NCBI GenBank assembly: GCA_003663565.1
Contig: QMTT01000070.1
Location: 1-5,761 of the forward strand
DNA from: Thermoplasmata archaeon
Lineage (GTDB): Archaea; Thermoplasmatota; B47-G6; B47-G6B; 47-G6
Direction: 5' to 3'
DNA: 5,761 nucleotides
Positions within the stretch are counted from its first letter, which is position 1. Every line of letters begins with the position of its first letter. The notes under the pieces were generated by a model. The model did no database searches. It saw nothing but the letters and a program-made list of their open reading frames with translations, and had not been told where the DNA came from. Positions 1-5,761 of this stretch are shown here, one piece after another. The position numbers were made by a program, and so were the translations under genes.

Positions 1-2
1 CG

Positions 3-1670
3 GTTAGGCCTCGCGGCCCTTGGGGGCCAGTTCCGGATGACGGAGGAGGATACGAGTACAACATGGTGGAGCTCAGGGTTCAACCAGCAAAGGAAATGCT
101 CGAAAAGGATGCCGATATATCTAAGAGTAGAAATTGCTACGAGTTCGACTTGTATATAACAGATCCTAAAGAGTATATTGGTAGCTTTTTGTGGAATAAA
201 ATATTGCTAAGTATTACCGCGTACAAGAAGTCTGGGGGCAATGAATACCCAACTATGCTCGTTTACGTCGGGAACGCATCAAGTCCATTAGCCCAATACG
301 TGCTCTCACCAGACCTCCCTAACATAGTTCTGGCAGAACATGTAGAGCCCTATGGCAGCACTTCTGAGAAAATTCACGTGAAGGTCGTGTTTAACAACCT
401 TGAGAACAGCATTTGGGGGCTTAGAGTAATCCCCACAGTCTATGCGTATTGGCCATATCTTGAGAGCTCCTCGTTAAAGCGCACGGATAGCATTAACATC
501 ATTTCAAGTAATCTTCATCTCGTAGTTGATAGGGACGAGTGCTATCAGGCGTTCTACCTTCAGCTTCCTTCAGCAATTCTTAACACGGTGGATCCCACGA
601 ACACCGTAAAACTTAGGGCCACAATCGGAGTCATACCTAACAACATTCCAGAGGGAGCTAGGCTCTCTGTCAGGATGCTCCTCAACGGGATAAGCTCCAA
701 TGAGGTGACAATAGAGCACTCCGACTCCACGGACGTGCGAGAATACTCGCTTGAGCTGTCCCTCTTTGAGTCCACACTTCTAAGGTTTGCATCTAAAGAA
801 GAGCCCGTGGAAATAGGGTTCGAAGTAAGTCCAATGGAGTTCCCAGAGGGTCTTGACAACTTTATTCTAGACCTCACGCTGGAGTTTGAGAGCTCGCTGT
901 ACATCACTGAGAGGCCACAGGTCTTGTCCCAAAATCTTTACCCTCAGGGCTATATACTTTATACAGGGATCTTCCGCGATTATAGTGAGATGTTCTATGC
1001 AAGCGATATAAATCCAATAATAGGCAGGAGCGTGTACTTGCTGATGACGCATATAGGACCTGATCCAAGCTACACAAATACTATAATGCAGACAACTATA
1101 TCGCGTCTAAAAGCTGTGACCAAGTTTTCCTACTGTGATACAATTTATAGGACTGTAGTCTCTGTCTTTGGGCCTGACATCGCGTTTGGTGGGGACGCAA
1201 AGTTACAGTTTGTTGGGTTAAAAAGAATAAAGCTGAACATAAGGTTTCCGAGAGAAAGCACTATTAACGATGTGATCGTTCACGCTATAAAGCAAGGGGA
1301 CTTAGAGGAAGATATCTCCAAGGTTCTTTATCGTGTCTCATCAGCGCTCTCGTCGATGAGCTTTCTACTGTCCTTCTTTAATCCCTCACTTGGAGCCTTA
1401 ACAGATGTTGCAAGCTGGAGTTCTAGGCTTGTGGCTGAGGGAGTTTTAGACCAGTATTCGTACCAGGTAGATCCAGAGGATAAAACTGTGACCGTGGAGT
1501 GGTCATCATGGGATCCAGAGCAAATAACGATCGAGGTTAAAGTTGAGACGTCCGAGGATCTCATAAGCGATGGCAGCTACTACGTTTACGTCTCAGGAAC
1601 TGCTGAGACCCCTTATGGAAGCATTCCGATAGATTACAAGGGCGTCTTCTATAAGATTTCGGGAGGATGA
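3..1670 (+). CDS. Large beta-rich protein of unknown family, 5'-partial at the window edge
   Basis: I do not recognise this protein. The reading frame is open to the left edge, so the visible 20 codons before the first ATG (position 63) probably belong to it; they read as a Pro/Gly-rich linker (GPWGPVPDDGGGYEY). An internal start at ATG 63 is the alternative, helped by GGAGGAGGA at 42-50, although the 12-base gap is long. Counting from Met 63 (535 residues), residues 1-130 and 145-282 are alternating beta-strand sequence and look like two related beta-sandwich domains, each entered by a Cys-Tyr pair (CYEF near 25, CYQAF near 160). Residues 285-400 are mixed. Residues 400-460 are helical and moderately hydrophobic (SSMSFLLSFF), and 465-533 return to beta strands. 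No transmembrane segment or signal peptide is visible, but the true N-terminus is missing. A multi-pass membrane protein gene follows 29 bases downstream, so a secreted or envelope-associated role is an inference only. Confidence 0.75.
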   Translation, partial: VRPRGPWGPVPDDGGGYEYNMVELRVQPAKEMLEKDADISKSRNCYEFDLYITDPKEYIGSFLWNKILLSITAYKKSGGNEYPTMLVYVGNASSPLAQYVLSPDLPNIVLAEHVEPYGSTSEKIHVKVVFNNLENSIWGLRVIPTVYAYWPYLESSSLKRTDSINIISSNLHLVVDRDECYQAFYLQLPSAILNTVDPTNTVKLRATIGVIPNNIPEGARLSVRMLLNGISSNEVTIEHSDSTDVREYSLELSLFESTLLRFASKEEPVEIGFEVSPMEFPEGLDNFILDLTLEFESSLYITERPQVLSQNLYPQGYILYTGIFRDYSEMFYASDINPIIGRSVYLLMTHIGPDPSYTNTIMQTTISRLKAVTKFSYCDTIYRTVVSVFGPDIAFGGDAKLQFVGLKRIKLNIRFPRESTINDVIVHAIKQGDLEEDISKVLYRVSSALSSMSFLLSFFNPSLGALTDVASWSSRLVAEGVLDQYSYQVDPEDKTVTVEWSSWDPEQITIEVKVETSEDLISDGSYYVYVSGTAETPYGSIPIDYKGVFYKISGG

Positions 1671-1687
1671 TTTAGCCAGAGGATCCT

Positions 1688-1693
1688 GAGGTG
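1688..1693 (+). promoter_or_regulatory. Shine-Dalgarno site GAGGTG that fixes the start of the membrane protein gene
   Basis: GAGGTG matches the archaeal anti-Shine-Dalgarno and ends six bases before ATG 1700. The upstream in-frame GTG at 1691 lies inside this site, so it is unlikely to be the start; ATG 1700 is preferred. Confidence 0.75.
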
Positions 1694-1699
1694 TGTCAT

Positions 1700-2389
1700 A
1701 TGAGGTGGCTCCTGGACTTGCTCTACACTATTTATTTTTTGAGTGCCGTGACTATAAGCGCCAAGGCTCTTGAAAGGGCGTTCTGGACTTCAATAATCAT
1801 TCTTCACGTTCTCGGATATCCCTTAATGGCAATGATTGACGTCTCCTATTTTATGCTGCACGCGAAGTCTAGGGCTTCTGGATACGTTAGCTTGAGAAAG
1901 CTCATCAGGAGGTTCATGGGAAACGCGAAGTACTACGGGTTGAACTACTTACTTCTCCTGTTCTTCGCCTATTATCTAGTCTCCTTATTAGTGCTGCTTG
2001 TAGGATACTACGGTGAGGTATACTCCCTTGTTTACTATGCCTATCCCCTGATGATTCTGTATCTCCTACCGTTCCTTCTCAGGATTTACATCTTTCCATC
2101 GATGGCATATAAGGCCGCTCATAATACTCCAAGCCTAACAAGGGGAGAGAAAATAAGAGCAGTCCTGCTCATGGGGCTCCCTATAAGCCTAATAGGAGTA
2201 GCATACGATACAGGCCTTCGCTATCTACTGGCGCTTTATCCTAATAGCTTCTTATTGGGGGCGTTTTATGACCTCTACCGCGCACTTCCAATAACGATAC
2301 TCGCAGCATACTACTTCGACTGGACAGCTTTAAAATCCTTAAATGAAGAACGAACGAGATTATATGAAAGAAAACTGTATAGTCGCTAG
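1700..2389 (+). CDS. Polytopic integral membrane protein of unknown family, 229 aa
   Basis: I cannot assign a family. The protein is strongly hydrophobic, with about six likely membrane segments near residues 4-22, 31-53, 80-103, 108-132, 153-171 and 183-206. The loop between segments 2 and 3 is basic (SLRKLIRRF near 64-72) and the C-terminal tail after about 210 is charged (NEERTRLYERK), both probably cytoplasmic. The membrane segments are rich in Tyr and Leu, and Cys is absent. There is no nucleotide-binding motif and no recognisable transporter signature. The start at ATG 1700 is chosen over GTG 1691 because GAGGTG sits six bases before it. The gene follows the large beta-rich protein gene by 29 bases on the same strand, so the two are probably co-transcribed and may form a membrane anchor and exposed partner; this is inference from position. 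Its stop lies 45 bases from the converging ATPase pseudogene. Confidence 0.8.
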   Translation: MRWLLDLLYTIYFLSAVTISAKALERAFWTSIIILHVLGYPLMAMIDVSYFMLHAKSRASGYVSLRKLIRRFMGNAKYYGLNYLLLLFFAYYLVSLLVLLVGYYGEVYSLVYYAYPLMILYLLPFLLRIYIFPSMAYKAAHNTPSLTRGEKIRAVLLMGLPISLIGVAYDTGLRYLLALYPNSFLLGAFYDLYRALPITILAAYYFDWTALKSLNEERTRLYERKLYSR

Positions 2390-2426
2390 AAAACCGCTAT
2401 ATCGCTAAGTTAACTATATCGTTGAG
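2378..2426. repeat. Three short degenerate direct repeats, TATA(G)TCGCTA type, between convergent genes
   Basis: TATAGTCGCTAG (2378), TATATCGCTAAG (2398) and TATATCGTTGAG (2415) are three related copies spaced 20 and 17 bases apart. The first overlaps the last codons of the membrane protein gene; the others fill the 45-base gap before the end of the pseudogene. They do not form an obvious hairpin. Function is unknown and chance in AT-rich DNA is possible. Confidence 0.4.
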
Positions 2427-2434
2427 GTCATATA

Positions 2435-3743
2435 CTAAACTTCCTTAGAGATCTCTTCCTTATCTTCAACGTTTCTGCCTATAATGCAATAAAATACTTC
2501 GTAGCCTTCTAATGGAGTAATGCCTGCCTTTCTCTCTAATTCGCTCAATATCCTATAAACGTCTCGCTCTTTCAGATCCTTTCACTTGACTTCCACTAGT
2601 ATAGCCTTCTTCTCCGTCTCATTAACCAAAACAAGGTCTATTTCCTCGCCCTTATGCCACCATTTGCCAATTTTCTGTGGTTTTATTGGAAGGCAATTCC
2701 TTTTCGCAAGATCCACCATAAACTCTCGGGCAACCCTTTCATAGACATTTCCAAGATACGCGTCGTAATCCTTTTTTTATGAGGTCTATGTCGAAAATCC
2801 CTTCTTCTATTGCCGAGAGGTTTGGAAAAATATATCTGAGCCAAAACCTCGTGAAGTTGTCCGTGATATAATACCTTCCCTTCTTACTTCTAGGAGTGTC
2901 TGTTATCGGTATCATCTTCTTCACAAGGCCTACTTCCATAAGGTTGGCAATATATGGTGTAATGTTCGAATAACCCGTTTTAAATAATCCTTGATCTCTT
3001 TCATCGTATTCTTTCCATAAGCAATTGCTTCCAATATTTTCTTATAAACACTTGTCTCAGAGAATTCATACTTCAAGAGGAATTCCATTTCGTCTATAAG
3101 AAACGTATCCTTTCGCGAAAACTCTTCTTCTAGCCAGCTCCAGAAGGGCGTTTTAACCTTTTCAATATAAAAAGGTATTCTGTCGGTAAACCCGAATATT
3201 TCTACAAGCTCCCTTGGGGCAGCATTTGGAAAAAACTCTTTTAAATGTATGAACTTCAAAGGCCCTAGCTTTAACGAATGCTGTCCTTCTACCATAAAGA
3301 GGGCTTTTATAACTCAATACCTTATCGCCAATAATAGAAGTTGAAGATCCAAGTAAAATAAGCTTTGTATTAGTGTTGATTAAGAGCTCGTCTACTATCC
3401 TCTGGAATATAGAGATTACTTTTGGATCCTCTTTTATGAGGTTCTGAAATTCATCAACGATTACTATTTTATCCTTAAGAAAATGAAAGTATCCTCCCAG
3501 TCCTCTTCAGAATATTTAACTCGGGGACTACTTTTGATGCCTGCCTCTTAAAGTGCCTTAAATTATCGCCCTCGATTGCCAAGTAGTAAACGTGCTCAAC
3601 GTCTTTAACAGCCTCCAATATCAGCCCGTCTTTCCTATACGTCTCCTCCCGTATATTACTATAAGTTCAAACCCCTTCCTTTTGAGCCTTTCACGGATGT
3701 TTTCCAACTCTTCGGTTCTATTTACGAACTTTTTTATAATCAT
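2435..3743 (-). pseudogene. Decayed archaeal-type ATPase (ATPase_2 plus DUF234), several frameshifts and one stop
   Basis: Joining frames rebuilds a protein of about 436 residues with the full order of the archaeal ATPase family (Pfam ATPase_2 then DUF234). An N-terminal VNRTEELENI box is followed by Walker A GRRRIGKT, Walker B IVIVDEFQ and the LILLGSS strand. After these come SPLYGRRT with the FFP segment, a winged-helix region ending in NLMEVGLVKK, the RYYITDNFTRFW segment, and a PD-(D/E)XK-like end with EEIDLVL and VEVK. Lesions (plus-strand positions) are a missing base at 3625-3626, just after the Walker A Thr; two missing G at about 3504 and 3493 (or a single insertion); an extra T at about 3278; a missing A at 2978-2981; an extra A in the run 2772-2778; and an in-frame TGA at 2582-2584 where EVKWK is expected. 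Translation from ATG 3743 stops after 40 codons. Such ATPases are multicopy in archaea, often of unknown role. An assembly with homopolymer errors is the main alternative, but the neighbouring genes are clean. Confidence 0.9.
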
Positions 3744-3751
3744 GATTATAA
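3734..3751. repeat. 18-bp perfect palindrome centred on the pseudogene start codon
   Basis: TTATAATCATGATTATAA equals its own reverse complement. Its centre (3742/3743) falls on the ATG of the decayed ATPase gene, about 26 bp downstream of the TATA-box centre, which is where transcription should begin. It is a candidate repressor operator. The low-complexity AT sequence makes some palindromy expected by chance. Confidence 0.6.
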
Positions 3752-3768
3752 TAATTTGGATTATAATA
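3744..3768. repeat. Two identical 10-bp direct repeats GATTATAATA, 15-bp period
   Basis: GATTATAATA occurs at 3744-3753 and again at 3759-3768. The 8-bp core ATTATAAT is itself palindromic. The first copy overlaps the right arm of the 18-bp palindrome, and the second runs into the TATA box of the ATPase pseudogene. The layout suggests a regulator binding side by side on one face or near one face of the helix. Confidence 0.5.
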
Positions 3769-3784
3769 TTTAATCTTTTCTCAT
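3764..3784 (-). promoter_or_regulatory. Archaeal promoter (BRE/TATA) of the ATPase pseudogene, probably leaderless
   Basis: On the minus strand, purine-rich GAAAAGA leads into TTAAATATTA (3773-3764), a good TATA-like element. Its centre is about 26 bp before the A of ATG 3743, so transcription would start at or next to the initiation codon. No Shine-Dalgarno sequence precedes that ATG, which agrees with a leaderless mRNA. Confidence 0.5.
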
Positions 3785-3810
3785 ATGTCATTAATCACAA
3801 TATTGAGCGA

Positions 3811-3827
3811 AATTAAACAAAATAATT
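3811..3827 (-). terminator. Candidate T-rich terminator after the intact ATPase gene
   Basis: Just after the stop codon at 3833, the minus strand reads ATTATTTTGTTTAATTT. Archaeal RNA polymerase terminates on oligo-T tracts without needing a hairpin, so this is a reasonable terminator. It lies before the separate promoter of the downstream pseudogene. Confidence 0.35.
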
Positions 3828-3832
3828 TTATG

Positions 3833-5104
3833 TTAAATGCTTCTCCCGTATATTCCAGCAGCAATATTCCTTGCGATCTTTATTATGTCATCTCCGCTCA
3901 TAGCCACGTTAACGGCTTCTTTCCCTTCGTATTTTTCTCCTATAGATACTACTCCAATTTTCCTTATTCCCAATTTTTCTGCCATATTCCTCAGCCTTTT
4001 TATCTCTTCGTCTTCTACACTTCCCAAAGAAATTTCAAAAGCAATTATGGGCCTATTCCTTTTTAGAAGAACGACGTCTATGTCGCCTTCTGGCAATATG
4101 GAATATGACATCATAGCATTATAGTACTCCGCAAGCAACTCTCCTATGGAAAACTGGAATTCCATCCCGAGAGGATAGTATAAAATGCCTTTATCTCCTA
4201 GTTGTCCTATTCCTTCAGATATTCCAAGCTTTTGGTCTGCGTATAACGCAATCGATACTATTGGGGATGATATTTTGTAGTAAAATCTCTTGCGAGACTT
4301 CCATAAAGGTATTTTTGTTATTATTCCTATCTTACTTAATACATCTAATACCCCAGTAATGGATTCTCTTCCGCCGCTTATTAGGCCTCTAGAGCTTAAT
4401 ATAGATGCTAGCTCGCTTAGATCCCACGTTCCTTCAGCAATTAATCTCATGATCGCTTCATATGTCCTAGTAAGCCTTCTTTCCTCCTCTGTAAAAACTT
4501 CCCCTATTAGGGACTGTGACGTCATAACTATTTGCCATATTTTCCTAGAGATCTCTTCTATAGGGTTATTTTCAACGTTAAACATCGGTATTACCCAAGG
4601 ATCCCTCAATAATACGCCCCAAATTAGGGTGCCCTTAACATCTAGTTTATCCTTAAGAAGCTCTGATATGGAGGCTATGACGTCTGCAGTCCTTATAATT
4701 TCGAATCTTATTGCTGAGAATAGACCTAAGAGCGGGCTTCTCTTCGAGAAGATCTCTTGGAAGATTTTAAAGCTGGATCCGCTTGCTATAAGCCTCCCGT
4801 TAGGATGTTCCAAAGCTATTATCTCCATGTATTCCGGATTAATCCTCTGGAACTCGTCAATCACTACTGTTTTATTTTCTCTCAAAAGCTCTGTTACTTT
4901 TTTAATAGCATTCTCTTGGGACGTGATTTTTCTATTGCTACCCTCCTCTAATATAACGTTCCCAGACCTCGTAATCGTACAATATAGATCCCAGGGTATT
5001 GCCCGCCTTATCGTAAACGTTTTTCCCACCTTTCTCCTCCCGTATACTAAGATCCAGCCCCTTTCCTCTGAAAGAATTTTTTCCTCACGCCTTTTGATTA
5101 TCAT
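3833..5104 (-). CDS. Archaeal-type P-loop ATPase with C-terminal nuclease-like domain, 423 aa
   Basis: This is an intact member of the archaeal ATPase family (ATPase_2, MNS/STAND-like P-loop NTPases). A short N-terminal KRREEKIL box leads to Walker A GRRKVGKT (22-29), Walker B TVVIDEFQ (79-86) and the LIASGSS strand (105-111), followed by the SPLLGLFS segment (123-130). Residues about 205-280 form a winged-helix-like region (YEAIMRLIAEG, ELASILSSRG, VLSKIGIITK). The C-terminus resembles the PD-(D/E)XK-like domain of this family: Glu 322 in GELLAEYY, Asp 341 and 343 in GDIDVVL, and Glu 357 in AFEIS. The usual EVK lysine is Ser 359, so nuclease activity is doubtful. ATP binding is well supported; the substrate or partner is unknown. 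The start at 5104 is supported by GGTGAT six bases upstream; the earlier ATG at 5119-5117 is followed at once by a stop. A decayed relative lies 89 bases downstream. Its promoter holds four regularly spaced repeats, suggesting tight control, possibly by its own product. Confidence 0.9.
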   Translation of the reverse strand: MIIKRREEKILSEERGWILVYGRRKVGKTFTIRRAIPWDLYCTITRSGNVILEEGSNRKITSQENAIKKVTELLRENKTVVIDEFQRINPEYMEIIALEHPNGRLIASGSSFKIFQEIFSKRSPLLGLFSAIRFEIIRTADVIASISELLKDKLDVKGTLIWGVLLRDPWVIPMFNVENNPIEEISRKIWQIVMTSQSLIGEVFTEEERRLTRTYEAIMRLIAEGTWDLSELASILSSRGLISGGRESITGVLDVLSKIGIITKIPLWKSRKRFYYKISSPIVSIALYADQKLGISEGIGQLGDKGILYYPLGMEFQFSIGELLAEYYNAMMSYSILPEGDIDVVLLKRNRPIIAFEISLGSVEDEEIKRLRNMAEKLGIRKIGVVSIGEKYEGKEAVNVAMSGDDIIKIARNIAAGIYGRSI

Positions 5105-5106
5105 TG

Positions 5107-5162
5107 TAATATCACCATGGTAATATTATCGCCATAATATTATAGTAGTGATATTATATATA
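5107..5162. repeat. Four direct repeats of TAATATTAT at exact 14-bp period in the ATPase promoter
   Basis: The 9-mers TAATATCAC (5107), TAATATTAT (5121), TAATATTAT (5135) and TGATATTAT (5149) each start 14 bp after the previous one, separated by unrelated five-base spacers. The fourth copy overlaps the TATA box and the first overlaps the Shine-Dalgarno site. Adjacent copies also form inverted repeats: TAATATTAT-CGCC-ATAATATTA at 5121-5142, and a 22-bp palindrome with one mismatched pair at 5107-5128 centred on ACCATGGT. The array covers the whole region where transcription should start and is a strong operator candidate. Confidence 0.75.
5111..5116 (-). promoter_or_regulatory. Shine-Dalgarno site GGTGAT of the intact ATPase gene
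   Basis: On the minus strand GGTGAT ends six bases before ATG 5104 and is complementary to the archaeal 16S rRNA end. It lies inside the first of the four 14-bp promoter repeats and inside a near-perfect palindrome, so a protein bound there could also block translation or elongation. Confidence 0.65.
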
Positions 5163-5171
5163 AAGTTTCTA
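5155..5171 (-). promoter_or_regulatory. Archaeal promoter (BRE/TATA) of the intact ATPase gene
   Basis: On the minus strand TAGAAAC is followed by TTTATATATA (5164-5155), a strong TATA box with a purine-rich BRE-like stretch before it. The TATA centre near 5159 predicts transcription start near 5133, giving a leader of about 28 bases that contains the GGTGAT ribosome binding site. Confidence 0.65.
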
Positions 5172-5405
5172 GAATTATAGAATCCGCTAATCACAAAGTT
5201 TTTCTAAAGAAAACGTATGATAAGGGGTTCAGCGGATAACAGACTTAATGAGGGTTTAAACAAGCTAAGAGAATATTAGATACAAGAGGTATCAATAACT
5301 AATTTTCAATTATCAGTAATGTAATCTAGGACATCAGCAATATGATGCTAATACACATTTTTCACCCTCTAACTTGGAAAAATGACGAAAATACTGGCAC
5401 CTATT
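5172..5405. other. Intergenic region without a recognisable gene
   Basis: About 234 bases between the TauE/SafE-like gene and the ATPase promoter, with stops in all frames. It holds a 7-bp inverted repeat, ATCCGCT (5182-5188) and AGCGGAT (5231-5237), 42 bases apart, and a second copy of the promoter-side motif (AAAGTTTCTA at 5163, AAAGTTTTTCTA at 5195). Nothing supports an RNA gene or a mobile element end. Confidence 0.5.
5376..5393 (-). terminator. Candidate T-rich terminator after the TauE/SafE-like gene
   Basis: On the minus strand, starting 13 bases after the stop codon, the sequence GTATTTTCGTCATTTTTCC contains two T tracts (four and five). This fits hairpin-free archaeal termination. 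Evidence is composition and position only. Confidence 0.35.
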
Positions 5406-5761
5406 TTAGAACATTTGGAAAAGTATTCTTATAGCAGTAATAACCGCGATAATTACAAACACTATTTTGAGTTTTTCTGGCCCTAGGCTTACCGCTGTTC
5501 TTGCGCCCAACCATGATCCTACCATAATGGGCGGCGTTATTAAAGCGGCAATCGTGTAGTCTATACTTCCCTGGTAAGCGTAATTTGCAAAGGCAATAAG
5601 GTTGTTGAAGAATATAAGGGCCTTTGCAGTCCCGTTTGCCTTTAGCATGTCTAAAGAGAAGAAGAGGTATAAAATCGTTATGATCATAAGCGTGGAGGCG
5701 ATGCCCAATATTCCAATATAAAATCCCGCACCGAGGCCGAGAAGGGCTTGTAAAATCCTGC
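5406..5761 (-). CDS. TauE/SafE-family membrane transporter, C-terminal half (cut by window edge)
   Basis: The visible 117 residues match the second repeat of TauE/SafE (DUF81, TSUP) permeases, which are usually 240-300 residues with seven or eight membrane segments and move sulfite, organosulfonates or related anions across the cytoplasmic membrane. Numbering from the edge, a Gly-rich entry GLGAGFYIGILGI (8-20) leads into a first hydrophobic stretch to about 34. A helix with ANGTAKALIFFNN (41-53) follows, then GSIDY (64-68), a helix with the family's G-x(3)-GA pattern (GSWLGAR, 81-87), the cytoplasmic PEKLK (94-98) and a last helix ending RILFQMF. In full-length members a similar repeat precedes this one; here it lies beyond the right edge, so integrity of the gene and its start are unknown. 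The substrate cannot be told from this half. It reads in the same direction as the ATPase gene but is separated by about 240 bases and a probable terminator, so it is likely an independent unit. Confidence 0.85.
   Translation of the reverse strand, partial: RILQALLGLGAGFYIGILGIASTLMIITILYLFFSLDMLKANGTAKALIFFNNLIAFANYAYQGSIDYTIAALITPPIMVGSWLGARTAVSLGPEKLKIVFVIIAVITAIRILFQMF

Noticed and set aside
1691..1699. GTG start three codons upstream for the membrane protein
   Set aside because: The GTG is part of the GAGGTG ribosome binding site that serves ATG 1700.
2442..2460. Shared TAGAGATCTCTT sequence with 4544-4556
   Set aside because: Both copies are in coding sequence for EEIS-type residues in the two ATPases; likely coincidence of codon use, and the 10-bp palindrome contains a common restriction-like motif.
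2435..3743. Several short separate genes in the decayed region (for example 2739-2939 and 2930-3295)
   Set aside because: Their translations are consecutive pieces of one ATPase_2/DUF234 protein in shifting frames, not independent genes.
3592..4124. Several overlapping plus-strand open frames
   Set aside because: They lie opposite the ATPase and its decayed relative, have low-complexity translations and no ribosome binding sites.
4290..5123. Long open frame on the plus strand opposite the intact ATPase (277 codons)
   Set aside because: It is the complement of a well-supported ATPase gene with Walker motifs and a proper start; the plus-strand translation has no family-like features.
5182..5237. 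Inverted repeat ATCCGCT/AGCGGAT with a 42-base loop
   Set aside because: Only 7 bp with a long loop; not strong enough as a terminator, attachment site or transposon end.
5217..5279. 20-codon open frame in the intergenic region
   Set aside because: No ribosome binding site or promoter; too short to distinguish from chance.
5295..5350. C/D-box-like fragments (TGATG, CTGA) on the minus strand
   Set aside because: Boxes are imperfect and their spacing does not fit a C/D guide RNA; no complete C, D', C', D set.

Overview
The window looks like chromosomal DNA of an archaeon, probably a hyperthermophilic Thermoproteota (crenarchaeote). I base this on the two archaeal-type ATPase genes, the TATA boxes preceded by purine-rich BRE-like sequence, the GAGGTG and GGTGAT ribosome binding sites, and heavy use of AGG/AGA and ATA codons. 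The genus cannot be named from this stretch.

Left part (1-2389, plus strand): two genes in a probable operon. The first is open to the left window edge and encodes a large beta-rich protein of unknown family, with no membrane segment in the visible part. The second starts 29 bases later behind a clear ribosome binding site and encodes a small polytopic membrane protein, also unrecognised. They may act together at the cell envelope, but no function can be assigned.

Middle part (2435-5104, minus strand): two tandem genes of the archaeal ATPase family (P-loop ATPase, winged helix, C-terminal DUF234/nuclease-like domain). The upstream copy (3833-5104) is intact. The downstream copy (2435-3743) is a pseudogene: I can rebuild a protein of about 436 residues across five or six small indels and one in-frame TGA. 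Both genes have strikingly repetitive, palindromic AT-rich DNA between the TATA box and the start codon. The intact gene has four copies of a TAATATTAT-like element at an exact 14-bp spacing. The pseudogene has two identical 10-bp elements 15 bp apart, plus an 18-bp perfect palindrome centred on its start codon. These look like operators and are the most interesting signal here.

Right part (5163-5761): about 240 bases without a recognisable gene, then, on the minus strand, the C-terminal half of a TauE/SafE-family membrane transporter cut by the right window edge.

I find no CRISPR array, rRNA, tRNA or recognisable insertion sequence. No complete new multi-gene system is evident.
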